A DNA stretch of 64,000 nt from Paenibacillus nasutitermitis (GTDB lineage Bacteria > Bacillota > Bacilli > Paenibacillales > Paenibacillaceae), in the NCBI RefSeq assembly GCF_014641075.1, contig NZ_BMHP01000001.1, positions 310,001 to 374,000 of the forward strand, in the 5' to 3' direction. The position numbers and the translations under genes are program-made. Below the pieces are notes generated by a model, which saw only the letters and a list, made by a program, of their open reading frames with translations, was not told the origin of the DNA and made no database searches. Below, piece after piece: positions 25,678-34,189 of this stretch. Numbering within the stretch: the first letter of the stretch is position 1; every line of letters begins with the position of its first letter.

Positions 25678-26040
25678 TTAAGGTCTAATAGTGCGCAATA
25701 GAAGAGAGCGGGTACTCTTAGCCGCTGCCAAGAACGCTGCGAAGTTGGGCAGTTGCGCCAACTTAATGGTCCGGTCAGCATACCCTTCATTGGCTTCCTT
25801 GTCAATGATTGGATATTGTTGGTCCTTCTGTAGAGCGGTTTTACTTGTTGTATAAAACTACTATTTTTATTTAGGGAAGTAAATCCTTGGGAATGGAGGG
25901 GGATGCCAAGTTCTTCTGCGATTTTAGGCAGACTAACAAGCATTAACTTGATGTAATACGACCACTTACGGGGATAATGCGTCCCTGAGGTTGGGAACTG
26001 AAAGGGAGAATACCAACAATCTTTACGAAAAAGAGCCAAT
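25678..26040 (-). pseudogene. Probable decayed coding sequence of unknown family
   Basis: The roughly 470-base gap between the membrane protein and nrdB contains an open minus-strand frame with no good ribosome site and unlikely composition in parts. Two stretches in different frames look protein-like: SLPKIAEELGIPLHSQGF (upstream, one frame) and, after a shift, QYPIIDKEANEGYADRTIKL followed by AQLPNFAAFLAAAKS (25857 down to the stop at 25678). This suggests a frame-shifted gene remnant. I do not recognise the family. It could also be noncoding. Confidence 0.3.
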
Positions 26041-26077
26041 AAAAGACCAAGCTTGTTGAACAAGCTTGGTCTCTTTT
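26041..26077 (-). terminator. Terminator after nrdB
   Basis: A 15-base perfect stem, AAGACCAAGCTTGTT / CAAGCTTGGTCTCTT, with AAAA and TTTT flanks, 10 bases beyond the nrdB stop. Confidence 0.9.
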
Positions 26078-26086
26078 AGAAGCCTT

Positions 26087-27124
26087 TTAAAGGTCGCCCC
26101 AGTTGAGATTGGACGATTTGCTGTAATTGGTTACTTTTTGTTCGAAGAAATCAGTTTTCATTCCGTTCATATTGCTGAAGCTTTCCACCCATCTCATGGG
26201 ATGTTCGACAACCTCAGGGTAAAGAACATCGAGCCCGAGCTTGCGGAGGCGCTCATTGGAGAGGAAGCGGATATATTGATCGATGATTTCATTTGTAATG
26301 CCGGCAATTTGATTGTTGGTGATATACTGACCCCACTCAATTTCATGTTCCACGGCTGTTTTCATCATCTGCCGCAGCTCCTCAATGAGCACGGGCGTAA
26401 ACAATTCGGGATTTTCTCTGCGCACTTCCCGGAAAATTCCCTGGAACAGCGCCAAATGCGTCAGTTCATCGCGTTGAATATATTTAATCTCGGATACGGT
26501 ACCGAGCATTTTTCCTTGTCGTCCCAAGGCATAGAAGAAGCTGAAGCCGCTGTAGAAATAAATGCCTTCGAGAATATAGTTGGCCATGATGGTTTTAATG
26601 AGGTTCTGCGATGAAGGATTAGAGATGAAGTTCTCATACAGATCGGTAATAAACCGGTTGCGTTTGAGCAGATTCTTATCTTCGCGCCACAGATTGTAGA
26701 TTTGATCGCGTGCCTCTGCCGAACAAACGCTGTCCAGTATATAGGAGTAGGACTGGCTGTGGACGGCTTCCTGGAACGTGTGAACAGTCAGGCATAGATT
26801 GACTTCCGGAGCGGTGACATACTCATTCACATTCGGCAGGTTGGCGGTCTGCAGCGAATCAAGGAAAATCAGAAAGCTGATTATTTTATCGTAGCTGTTC
26901 CGTTCGGAAAGCGTGAGGTTCTTGTAATCTTTGGCATCCTGGGCGAGCGGAATTTCCTCGGGGATCCAGAAGTTATTCATCATGGTACGGTACATTTTGG
27001 TTGCCCAGTCGTATTTCACATTATTAAGTTCAATCAGGTTGGTGGTGTTGCCGCCGATCATGCGGCGCTTGCCCCAATCACGGTCACCGTCTTCGTTGAA
27101 CAGTTTTTTCTTCTGCAAATCCAT
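26087..27124 (-). CDS. nrdB: Class I ribonucleotide reductase, small (radical-generating) subunit
   Basis: A 345-residue R2 protein that holds the di-metal cofactor and tyrosyl radical needed by the large subunit to make dNDPs. Ligands align with E. coli R2: Asp89 (FLDSLQ), Glu119 and His122 (QEAVHSQSY), the later Glu in NYILEGIYFY, and Glu/His in QRDELTHLA. The radical Tyr126 lies four residues after His122. No nrdI lies nearby and the partner carries an ATP cone, so it belongs with class Ia-like NrdAB rather than the NrdEF of B. subtilis. GGAGG precedes ATG 27124. It is 110 bases downstream of nrdA on the same transcript. Confidence 0.92.
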   Translation of the reverse strand: MDLQKKKLFNEDGDRDWGKRRMIGGNTTNLIELNNVKYDWATKMYRTMMNNFWIPEEIPLAQDAKDYKNLTLSERNSYDKIISFLIFLDSLQTANLPNVNEYVTAPEVNLCLTVHTFQEAVHSQSYSYILDSVCSAEARDQIYNLWREDKNLLKRNRFITDLYENFISNPSSQNLIKTIMANYILEGIYFYSGFSFFYALGRQGKMLGTVSEIKYIQRDELTHLALFQGIFREVRRENPELFTPVLIEELRQMMKTAVEHEIEWGQYITNNQIAGITNEIIDQYIRFLSNERLRKLGLDVLYPEVVEHPMRWVESFSNMNGMKTDFFEQKVTNYSKSSNLNWGDL

Positions 27125-27234
27125 TAGACTGCTTCCTCCTTTATTACATAAAGAAACCTTGTCAGATATGAGCGCATAAAACGCGATGGTTACCCCTCAT
27201 TGCAGCCGGTCTGCGGCAGGAAAGCTGCAGCGCT

Positions 27235-29460
27235 TTACGCGCTGCAGCTTTCGCAATCCTCAACCTCAAGGCTTTTGTTGCGGCAATAGTAAACGGTTTT
27301 GAGGCCATTCTCCCAAGCTGCCATGTAAAGCTCCAGAAATTCCTTCGCCGTATATTCCGGCGTGATATACAAGTTAAAGGACTGTGCCTGGTCAATATGG
27401 CGCTGTCTGCGACCTGCGGCTTTGATGCTCCAGTGCTGATCGATATGATGCGCTTCCTTGTAGAACCAGAACGTTTCTTCATTGAGGTTGGGCGCCGTTT
27501 GCGGGATGACCGCATTTTTCTTTTCTTCGACGAAGAACTTGCTGAATATCGGATCGATACCTGCGGTCGAACCGGCAATCAACGAGGTCGATGCCGTAGG
27601 CGCGATTGCGAACATCCAGGCGTTGCGGACCCCATGCTCGGCTACTTCTGCTTTTAGTTTCTGCCACTCAGGGCTATTGTAACCGCGACGTTCGAAAAAT
27701 TCGCCGGTCTGCCATTCGCTGCCTTCAAATACTTTATAGGTGCCTTTTTCCTTGGCGATTTCCATGGATGCCTTGACGGCGCAGAAGTTAATCCATTCGT
27801 ACAGTTCATCGGCTTTATCCAGATGATCCTCCGATTCCCAGGCGATGCCATTGAGCGCCAGCCATTGATGATAGCCGCTTGTCCCAAGCCCGACAGCGCG
27901 GTATTTCTGGTTGGTGATTTCCGCCTGCGGGATTGGATAGTGGTTAATATCGATCACGTTGTCCATCATCCGCATCTGGCAGGTGACGACTTCTTCAATT
28001 TCTTCACGAGAACGGGTACGGCCCAAATTCAAAGAGGAGAGGTTGCATACGACATAATCGCCGCTTTTCACTCTTGTAGTGATCATACCGTCTTCATGTG
28101 TTGAGGATTCGTATTCCGTCGGACTCATGTTCTGGCAAATTTCCGTACACAGGTTGGAACAATAGATAACGCCTTTATGCTTGTTCGGATTGGCGCGGTT
28201 AACCGCGTCCCGGAAAAAGACAAACGGCGTGCCGGTCTCAAACGAACTGGTCAATATACGTTTCATGATATCAATCGCAGGCACTTCGTCACGGCTAAGG
28301 TTCGGGTTGCTGACGCATTCCTCGTACCGGCTTTCCCATTCCTCGCCCCATGAATCCTCAAGTGCCCAGCCCATCAGGGAACGGACCTCATGCGGATCGA
28401 ACAGGCAGAAATTCTCGCGCTCTTTGACCTTGCGCATGAACAAGTCGGGAATGCAAACGCCAGGGAAGATGTCATGCGCCTTCATGCGATCGTCGCCATT
28501 GTTTGTTTTGAGATTGAGGAAATCGAGGATATCCTTGTGCCAAATATCCAGGTAAACCGCAACGGCTCCTGAACGGACACCCAACTGATCGACCGCGACG
28601 GCCGTGTTGTTGTAGTTCTTGATCCATGGCACAACTCCGCCGGCAACACCCTTGTATCCGCGGATGTTGGAGCCGCGGCTGCGTACCTTGCCGATGTAAA
28701 TGCCCATGCCGCCGCCGAATTTGGATACCTGTGCGAAGCTGGAATCGACATTGTAAATGCCCCACAGATTATCCGGCACCGTATCGATGAAGCAGCTGGA
28801 CAATTGGTGGAAAGGTTTGCGGGCATTGGCCAGCGTAGGCGTGGCTACCGTCATCTGAAGACGGCTGAGAACATCATAAAATTTGCGCGCCCAGGCCAGT
28901 TTGTCATCCTCTTTCATCGCCAAATGCATCGCCACGCCCATGAAAAGCTCCTGGGGCAGCTCCAGTACATCGCCACTGAAGCTCTTGATCAAGTAGCGGT
29001 CAGCGAGCGTTTTGAGGCCGATATAATTAAACAAATAATCACGCTCGGGAGCAATATAATTGCCCAGTTCGCGGATTTCTTCACGGGTATAATGCTCAAG
29101 TATGTACTTGCCGTATAATCCTTTATCCGTCAAATACGTAATCAGTGAATAGAAATCCCCATAACCGAAATAACCGTATTTACGGTTGATGGCGGACTCT
29201 TTATAAAGATCGTACACAAGCAGCTTGGCAGCAACATATTGCCAGTTCGGCTGTTCGATGCTTGTCTTCTCGACGGCGACCTGGGTCAGGGTACGTTGAA
29301 TTTCCTTGGTGGTAATATTGTTGCGGAAATAGGGAAGCAGGGCGGTTTCGAGTTCGAGCGGATCGCAATCGTTGTAGCCCACGCACGAGAAATCAATCAC
29401 TTTTTTGAGCTTGGAAAATATCAGTTCTTCTTTCTGGCCGTTTCGTTTAATAATATCCAC
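27235..29460 (-). CDS. nrdA: Class I ribonucleotide reductase, large (catalytic) subunit with ATP cone
   Basis: A 741-residue R1 protein that reduces ribonucleoside diphosphates. Residues 1-90 form an ATP cone (MDIIKRNGQKEELIFSKLKK, QRTLTQVAVEKTSIEQPNWQ), the allosteric on/off domain. The barrel follows with the substrate region HQLSSCFIDTV, the finger-loop region around YCSNLCTEICQNMSPTEYES (containing the NLCTEI motif), and MFAIAPTASTSLIAGSTAGI. The protein ends CESCSA, the mobile redox-active Cys pair that re-reduces the active site. GGAGTGAC-type purines precede ATG 29460. Two NrdR-like boxes lie just upstream. Confidence 0.93.
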   Translation of the reverse strand: MDIIKRNGQKEELIFSKLKKVIDFSCVGYNDCDPLELETALLPYFRNNITTKEIQRTLTQVAVEKTSIEQPNWQYVAAKLLVYDLYKESAINRKYGYFGYGDFYSLITYLTDKGLYGKYILEHYTREEIRELGNYIAPERDYLFNYIGLKTLADRYLIKSFSGDVLELPQELFMGVAMHLAMKEDDKLAWARKFYDVLSRLQMTVATPTLANARKPFHQLSSCFIDTVPDNLWGIYNVDSSFAQVSKFGGGMGIYIGKVRSRGSNIRGYKGVAGGVVPWIKNYNNTAVAVDQLGVRSGAVAVYLDIWHKDILDFLNLKTNNGDDRMKAHDIFPGVCIPDLFMRKVKERENFCLFDPHEVRSLMGWALEDSWGEEWESRYEECVSNPNLSRDEVPAIDIMKRILTSSFETGTPFVFFRDAVNRANPNKHKGVIYCSNLCTEICQNMSPTEYESSTHEDGMITTRVKSGDYVVCNLSSLNLGRTRSREEIEEVVTCQMRMMDNVIDINHYPIPQAEITNQKYRAVGLGTSGYHQWLALNGIAWESEDHLDKADELYEWINFCAVKASMEIAKEKGTYKVFEGSEWQTGEFFERRGYNSPEWQKLKAEVAEHGVRNAWMFAIAPTASTSLIAGSTAGIDPIFSKFFVEEKKNAVIPQTAPNLNEETFWFYKEAHHIDQHWSIKAAGRRQRHIDQAQSFNLYITPEYTAKEFLELYMAAWENGLKTVYYCRNKSLEVEDCESCSA

Positions 29461-29509
29461 GAGGGCAAGTCACTCCTTGTCGAAGGGTTATGGGAAAGAA
29501 CCCCTATAT

Positions 29510-29557
29510 ACACAATATGTTGATGGCACTTAACAAAATTACACCAATATATAGTAG
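29510..29557 (-). promoter_or_regulatory. Pair of NrdR-type boxes upstream of nrdA
   Basis: Box 1 (29510-29525) reads ACACAATATGTTGATG and box 2 (29542-29557) reads CACCAATATATAGTAG. Against the known NrdR consensus acaCwAtATaTwGtgt, the core CwAtATaTwG matches 9 of 10 and 10 of 10. The boxes start exactly 32 bases apart, the three-helical-turn spacing expected for NrdR. NrdR, a zinc-ribbon/ATP-cone repressor encoded elsewhere, would shut off nrdAB when dATP is high. Confidence 0.8.
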
Positions 29558-29692
29558 GTGTCAAGAAATATGATTCGACAAATCCACCCTCCAAGCAGCC
29601 CCGGAAAAGGCTTTGAAAAGAGATGAAAACGTATAGTTATGCGTATTTCAGCCTCTGATTCAAACGGTTTTAGTCCCTAACGGATTTTTAAT

Positions 29693-29749
29693 AAATGGAT
29701 ACATTGGAATTAAATTAAGCTGACTATGCAATTATGAAATGGATTCATT
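29693..29749. promoter_or_regulatory. Repeated AAATGGATWCATT motif in the nrdA-ycnJ gap
   Basis: AAATGGATACATT (29693-29705) and AAATGGATTCATT (29737-29749) differ at one base and are themselves imperfect palindromes (AATG..CATT). They lie 44 bases apart, upstream of ycnJ. They may be operator sites for a regulator of the copper genes; none is identified. The rest of the 353-base nrdA-ycnJ gap holds the NrdR boxes and AT-rich sequence. Confidence 0.35.
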
Positions 29750-29813
29750 TATCACGAAATGTTCGGATTTGTGGATTGGTGTTCATCGTGGGGGTTTAGT
29801 AAACTAGGGAGGA

Positions 29814-31511
29814 ATGATTATTGCTGCCCAGCGAGAGGACGTGTGGTTACAGGCCATGACAGAAACAAGACGCTTGAATCCTATTTTTTTGAAATATTTC
29901 ACTTTCCTTGCAGCCTTCTTCATGATGGTGACGGTCCTGATTGGTATACCGGGCACTGCCCAGGCCCATGCGGAGCTGGAACGCTCGATACCAGAGGCGA
30001 ATACGAGGCTTGACGGGACGCCGGAAGCTGTTGAACTGTTCTTCAATGAACCGATCGAGCCCAAGGCGGGTACGGTGGAGGTGCTGGACGCCAAATCAAA
30101 TTCCGTTACATCCAATGATCCGGTGGTAAGCCAGGACCGCAAATCGCTTAAGCTCCAGCTTCCAAAACTGGGAGAGGGCGTATATACCGTTTCTTATCAG
30201 GTGATTTCAGCGGATGGACATCCGGTGAGCGGCTCATATGTATTTGTTATCGGCAATCCTCCCGAAGGCATAGACGCATCGACCTTTGATCCGCATAAAG
30301 CTATGGGACATGAAGGACACAGCTCTACGACCCAGCTTTCAACGGAGCAATTTGTGCTCTATGCCGTCCGGATCGCCTATTATGCTTCCCTGCTGCTTGC
30401 TGCCGGCTTTATGCTATGGTCCGTTCTTACCCGCAGCCGCAGTACGCTGGCAGAGGATACCCTGAAAAAATGGGGGCAGTTGGGAATGCGCGCTTTGCTC
30501 GTTTCTTCCCTGCTCTATGTATTTATCCATTCCCGCGAAATTCTGAAGGATTATCCATCGAGCGAATACAGCCGGCTGTTTCTGTCCACTTCCATCGGTC
30601 AGATCTGGGTCGCGCTGATTCTTCTTGCAATAGCCGGGTTTGCCGCATTGCGGTTCAATCGTGCCGTGAAGCTTGTCTGGCTTGCTGCGATACTCGGAGT
30701 AGAAAGCTGGAGCGGCCATGCCGTGGTTTTCCGTCCGAAGCTGCTTTCTGTTCTCTTTGATTTCATTCATCTGGCAGCAGCGGCGGTGTGGGTAGGGGGA
30801 TTGGTGCTCGTGCTTGCGCTTTGGTTCCGGGACAGGAAGGAAGCGGGGCGTTTCGCCCTTGGCTTCTCCAAGGCGGCGCTGCTTTCAATTGCTGTGCTTG
30901 CGCTGAGCGGTGTAGGCATGACGCTGCTTTTCCTGCCGTCCCTGAATTATCTGTTCTATACGTCCTGGGGCATTCTGCTGATGGTTAAGACCGGCTTTGT
31001 GCTTCTTGTTCTTGTGACTGGCGGTATTCTCCATATGCGGACACGGCGGGGGGATCTTCCTACGACTGCGCTGCTGCGGATTGATGCCGGATTAATGGCT
31101 GCAATCGTCGTGGCCGCCGCCCTCTTTACCTATATAAGCCCGGTTCCGGCCAACGAGCCGGTGTATTATCACAAGATGGGCGAGGATATGCATTTGACCC
31201 TGAAAATTACACCTAATAAGCCTGGTGTGAATGAGCTGTCCGTGAAGGTCTGGCTGCCGGAAAATGTAGGTGAGCCGAAGTCGGTTCTGCTCCGCTTGCA
31301 CGCTCTCGACCGCAAGGAGCTTGGCCCGATTGATATTCCGATCCAGCCTTTTGAAGATAAGGAGCTGACCTCTTTTGACGGTTATATAAAAGCGGCGTAC
31401 AGCGCCGAAGGGCCCTTTATCCCGTTTGCCGGCCGCTGGAATGCCGAGGTGAGAGTTATGGACAAGGAAGATAATGAGCTTGTCCGAACGTATGAGTTCC
31501 GCAATTATTAG
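29814..31511 (+). CDS. ycnJ: Copper transport protein of the CopC-CopD-YtkA type (YcnJ)
   Basis: About 565 residues. A signal peptide (FLKYFTFLAAFFMMVTVLIG, cleavage after AQA) exposes a mature N-terminal His (HAELERS), followed by a CopC cupredoxin-like domain ending SADGHPVSGSYVFVIG, whose His residues are Cu(II) ligands. Then come about eight TM helices of CopD (including FDFIHLAAAAVWVGGLVLVL) and a C-terminal YtkA-like extracytoplasmic domain. This three-part layout is that of B. subtilis YcnJ, a copper importer. The start is uncertain: ATG 29814 directly abuts AGGGAGGA (too close), and in-frame GTG 29841 or ATG 29856 are alternatives giving a tidier signal peptide. Confidence 0.88.
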   Translation: MIIAAQREDVWLQAMTETRRLNPIFLKYFTFLAAFFMMVTVLIGIPGTAQAHAELERSIPEANTRLDGTPEAVELFFNEPIEPKAGTVEVLDAKSNSVTSNDPVVSQDRKSLKLQLPKLGEGVYTVSYQVISADGHPVSGSYVFVIGNPPEGIDASTFDPHKAMGHEGHSSTTQLSTEQFVLYAVRIAYYASLLLAAGFMLWSVLTRSRSTLAEDTLKKWGQLGMRALLVSSLLYVFIHSREILKDYPSSEYSRLFLSTSIGQIWVALILLAIAGFAALRFNRAVKLVWLAAILGVESWSGHAVVFRPKLLSVLFDFIHLAAAAVWVGGLVLVLALWFRDRKEAGRFALGFSKAALLSIAVLALSGVGMTLLFLPSLNYLFYTSWGILLMVKTGFVLLVLVTGGILHMRTRRGDLPTTALLRIDAGLMAAIVVAAALFTYISPVPANEPVYYHKMGEDMHLTLKITPNKPGVNELSVKVWLPENVGEPKSVLLRLHALDRKELGPIDIPIQPFEDKELTSFDGYIKAAYSAEGPFIPFAGRWNAEVRVMDKEDNELVRTYEFRNY

Positions 31512-31560
31512 ATCGGATGAAAATACTCGAGGACAGGGAATAAACAGGAGGAGCGCTATC

Positions 31561-32523
31561 ATGCCGGAAAAGCCCACCAGCGAAACGGAAATGAGCGGCC
31601 GCAGCGCCGTGACTGACGGCGGTACCACAAACGTAAGTACCCCGGCCGGTTCAGCTTCGCCCTATACAAGGATTAAATGGCTGATCCTGTGGATGCCGAC
31701 TCTGACGATCGCTTTATGGGAATATGTCCGCCATACGTTCCTGCTTCCCTATATATCGATGGATCTGGGCAATTTGCTGGCACCGGTTATTGTTCTGACG
31801 GTTACCGCGACGCTTGGCCGGAAGCTGTTCCGGATGCTGGAGCAGACAAGCGAGTCCCTGCAGTTGGAGAAAATGACCAAGGCCGCCTTACTGGAGCGGG
31901 AGCAGCTGGCCCGGGAGCTGCATGACGGCATCTCCCAGTCGCTGTTCCTGCTGTCGGTTAAGCTCGACAAGCTTGAGCAAGTTCAGGATAACGAGAGTGG
32001 CCGTGAAACCAGAGAGCAAATCAGGCAGACGGTACGTTATGTCTATGAAGATGTGCGGCAATCGATAGCGGGTCTTCGCAGCGAGCCGTCCATGACGGAG
32101 GTGCAGTGGCTGGAATCCGTACGAAAAATGGCTGAGGATTTGCGGCTTGGCGGGCTTGAAGTAAAGATGGACTGGAGAATTGCCGAGCGCTCGCTCGCAA
32201 CCAAGGAGAAGATCGAGCTGCTGGCGATCGTCCGGGAAGCGATGCTGAATGTGCAGAAGCATGCTTCTGCATCCAGCCTGATTGTAACGGCGGAATCCAC
32301 CGGTGATTCTGCAGGAGAAGGAAGCGGATTTCGCTGCGTTGTGGAGGATGACGGCGCAGGCGCTTCCGAAAAACAGCTTTATGCCAAAGGAAGGTTCGGC
32401 ATCCGGATGATGCAGGACCGCGCGAAGGCGATGGGCTGGACCTTCCAGATCGGCAGCAGGGCCGAATTAGCGGAAGGACCCCCATCTGGAACATTCATTC
32501 TCGTGGAGAAAGATCAGTTGTGA
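31561..32523 (+). CDS. NarL-type sensor histidine kinase within the copper cluster
   Basis: A 320-residue kinase with two N-terminal TM helices (WLILWMPTLTIALWEYV and LLAPVIVLTVTATLG) separated by only about 15 residues, so there is almost no extracytoplasmic sensor domain. A short linker leads to the HisKA_3 dimerisation segment with phospho-acceptor His121 (ARELHDGISQSLF). The HATPase_c domain shows AIVREAMLNVQKHA, VEDDGAG and GRFGIRMMQDRA. The start at 31561 follows AGGAGG. The first about 35 residues are a disordered Ser/Thr-rich tail. It overlaps the response regulator gene and lies 50 bases after ycnJ. Confidence 0.9.
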   Translation: MPEKPTSETEMSGRSAVTDGGTTNVSTPAGSASPYTRIKWLILWMPTLTIALWEYVRHTFLLPYISMDLGNLLAPVIVLTVTATLGRKLFRMLEQTSESLQLEKMTKAALLEREQLARELHDGISQSLFLLSVKLDKLEQVQDNESGRETREQIRQTVRYVYEDVRQSIAGLRSEPSMTEVQWLESVRKMAEDLRLGGLEVKMDWRIAERSLATKEKIELLAIVREAMLNVQKHASASSLIVTAESTGDSAGEGSGFRCVVEDDGAGASEKQLYAKGRFGIRMMQDRAKAMGWTFQIGSRAELAEGPPSGTFILVEKDQL

Positions 32524-32543
32524 GTGAAGGGAGCGGGCTGGAG

Positions 32544-33320
32544 ATGTCCGAGGCGAAAATAATAAGGGTGCTCCTGGCTGACGATCACCCGCATGGCCGG
32601 GAGGGAATCCGCGAGATTATCAGCGCCGATCCCGCGTTTGAAATTATCGGCGAAGCGGTGAATGGGGAACAGGCCGTGATGCTTGCGGCTGAGCATGGTC
32701 CCGATCTTGTGCTCATGGATATCAACATGCCGGTCATGAATGGCATGGAAGCGACCCAATCGATAAAAGCCATTGACCCGCGGATCAAAATTGTGATGGT
32801 CACCGTTTCGGACGATATTGCGGATTTATTCGAGGCTGTCAAACGTGGAGCACAGGGTTATTTGCTCAAAAACCTCTCTCCTTCCGCCTGGCTGGATTAT
32901 CTGAGGGCTATCGCTATCGACGAGATTCCTCTCTCCAAAGAACTGGCATACCGATTGCTGCAGGAGTTCAGCGGTGCAGGCGGCCAGGAGCAGGCAAGAG
33001 CCTCACGGGCAGGAGACATGAACAGCGTCAGGGAAGTAGGCCGCGCTTTCTCCCGCCCTGAGGCGGCTCCGCCTGCCCAGCGGAGCGTCAGGGAGGAAGG
33101 CAAGACGCCGCTTACTGTCCGGGAGAGGGACGTTCTCGAACGGGTTGCATCGGGGAGCTCGAACCGGCAGATCGCGGAGGACTGCGGGATTTCGGAAAAT
33201 ACCGTCAAAAATCATCTGAAGAATATTCTGCAGAAGCTGCATCTCGATAACCGAGTGCAGCTGACTCGTTATGCCGTGGAAAAAGGGCTGCTAAGGCGCG
33301 GCGGCGAATTCACGGATTAA
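32544..33320 (+). CDS. NarL/LuxR-type response regulator
   Basis: 258 residues from ATG 32544 (AAGGGAG upstream), or 266 from a GTG at 32520 that overlaps the kinase stop as GTGA. The receiver domain has acidic LLADDHP, phospho-acceptor Asp59 (VLMDINMP) and Lys109 (GYLLKN). A long Gln/Ala/Pro-rich linker (about 135-185) leads to a LuxR helix-turn-helix (LTVRERDVLERVASGSSNRQ, then ISENTVKNHLKNILQKL). The pair with the kinase is clear; its target genes are unknown but may include ycnJ and ycnI that flank it. Confidence 0.9.
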   Translation: MSEAKIIRVLLADDHPHGREGIREIISADPAFEIIGEAVNGEQAVMLAAEHGPDLVLMDINMPVMNGMEATQSIKAIDPRIKIVMVTVSDDIADLFEAVKRGAQGYLLKNLSPSAWLDYLRAIAIDEIPLSKELAYRLLQEFSGAGGQEQARASRAGDMNSVREVGRAFSRPEAAPPAQRSVREEGKTPLTVRERDVLERVASGSSNRQIAEDCGISENTVKNHLKNILQKLHLDNRVQLTRYAVEKGLLRRGGEFTD

Positions 33321-33443
33321 TCACATTTTCATAGCCCTATCGAGTCATGCCTTCCCCCTTCTCTCCGGACTATAATGAAATTGCGGCATATATACGGCCA
33401 AATTGTTAATATACCGATCATGAAACAGGGGGATTTCAAGAAA

Positions 33444-34097
33444 ATGAGTATGAGGAAAAAATGGTCCACAGCTTTTGCAGCCATGCTGTCGTTATTTTTA
33501 TTTGCAGGTTTAGCCAGCGCGCATGTATCGGTACAGCCGCAGCAAACAACGCAGGGTTCTTATGAAGTGTTTACGGTCCGAGTGCCAAGCGAAGCGGAGA
33601 ATGTAACAACCAAGAAGGTTCAGGTCAAGGTCCCGGACAGCGCGGCCGTAAGTCGTGTCCAGCCGAAGCCGGGCTGGAAGATCGAGCTGGAGAAAACCGC
33701 GGACAATGCGGTTACCTCCATTACCTGGACTGCTGAAGGTAACGGTCTTGCGCAGACAGAGTTTGATGAATTCCGTTTTCAGGGCAAGGTGGCGGACGAC
33801 GCGAAGGAATTGCTCTGGAAAGCTTATCAGACCTACAGCGATAATTCTGTCGTGGAATGGGTCGGCGCAGCCGGTTCCGATTATCCGGCCTCAGTGACTA
33901 CCGTTACGGCCGGAACCGGCGAAGGGGATGGCCATGGCGCGGCGGCGCCTGCGGCTGGTAACGATGCTGCCGATGAGGCAGGCACGCCGGATGCGGACAG
34001 CGGCGATAACACCGTGACATTATGGCTTGCCATTGCCGCGCTTGCCATTTCCATCATTACTTTGATTTCTGTTTTGTCCCGACGCAAAAAAGCATAG
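33444..34097 (+). CDS. ycnI: Copper-binding DUF1775 protein YcnI
   Basis: A 217-residue exported protein. The signal peptide ends SLFLFAGLASA, giving a mature N-terminal HVSVQPQQTTQGSYEVFTVR with the His that forms the DUF1775 copper site. Further family landmarks are RVPSEAENVTTKKVQVKVP, KPGWKIELEK and SITWTAEGNGL. A Gly/Ala/Asp-rich linker leads to a C-terminal TM anchor (TLWLAIAALAISIITLISVL) and RRKK. In B. subtilis ycnI belongs to the ycnKJI copper operon; here a two-component system sits between ycnJ and ycnI and no ycnK is present. The start at 33444 follows AGGGGGA. Confidence 0.9.
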   Translation: MSMRKKWSTAFAAMLSLFLFAGLASAHVSVQPQQTTQGSYEVFTVRVPSEAENVTTKKVQVKVPDSAAVSRVQPKPGWKIELEKTADNAVTSITWTAEGNGLAQTEFDEFRFQGKVADDAKELLWKAYQTYSDNSVVEWVGAAGSDYPASVTTVTAGTGEGDGHGAAAPAAGNDAADEAGTPDADSGDNTVTLWLAIAALAISIITLISVLSRRKKA

Positions 34098-34115
34098 GTT
34101 TTATGAGCCAATGGG

Positions 34116-34150
34116 AAGCGCGGCCTTGCGTAGAGGCTGCGCTTTGCTTA
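34116..34150 (+). terminator. Probable terminator after ycnI
   Basis: AAGCGCGGCC pairs with GGCTGCGCTT around TTGCGTAGA. The T tract is weak (TTTGCTTATA), and TTGCTT at 34144 with TATGAA at 34168 may already be the pheS promoter. Confidence 0.55.
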
Positions 34151-34189
34151 TAATTAATACATTCGATTATGAATAGTACGACATGCCTT

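Noticed and set aside
26066..26614. A 182-codon plus-strand frame inside nrdB
   Set aside because: It mirrors nrdB codons and lacks a start context; the minus strand encodes an R2 protein with all metal ligands.
29624..29640. A cre-like (CcpA) site, ATGAAAACGTATAGTTA, upstream of ycnJ
   Set aside because: The right half does not match the consensus and the distance to ycnJ is about 175 bases; too weak to report.
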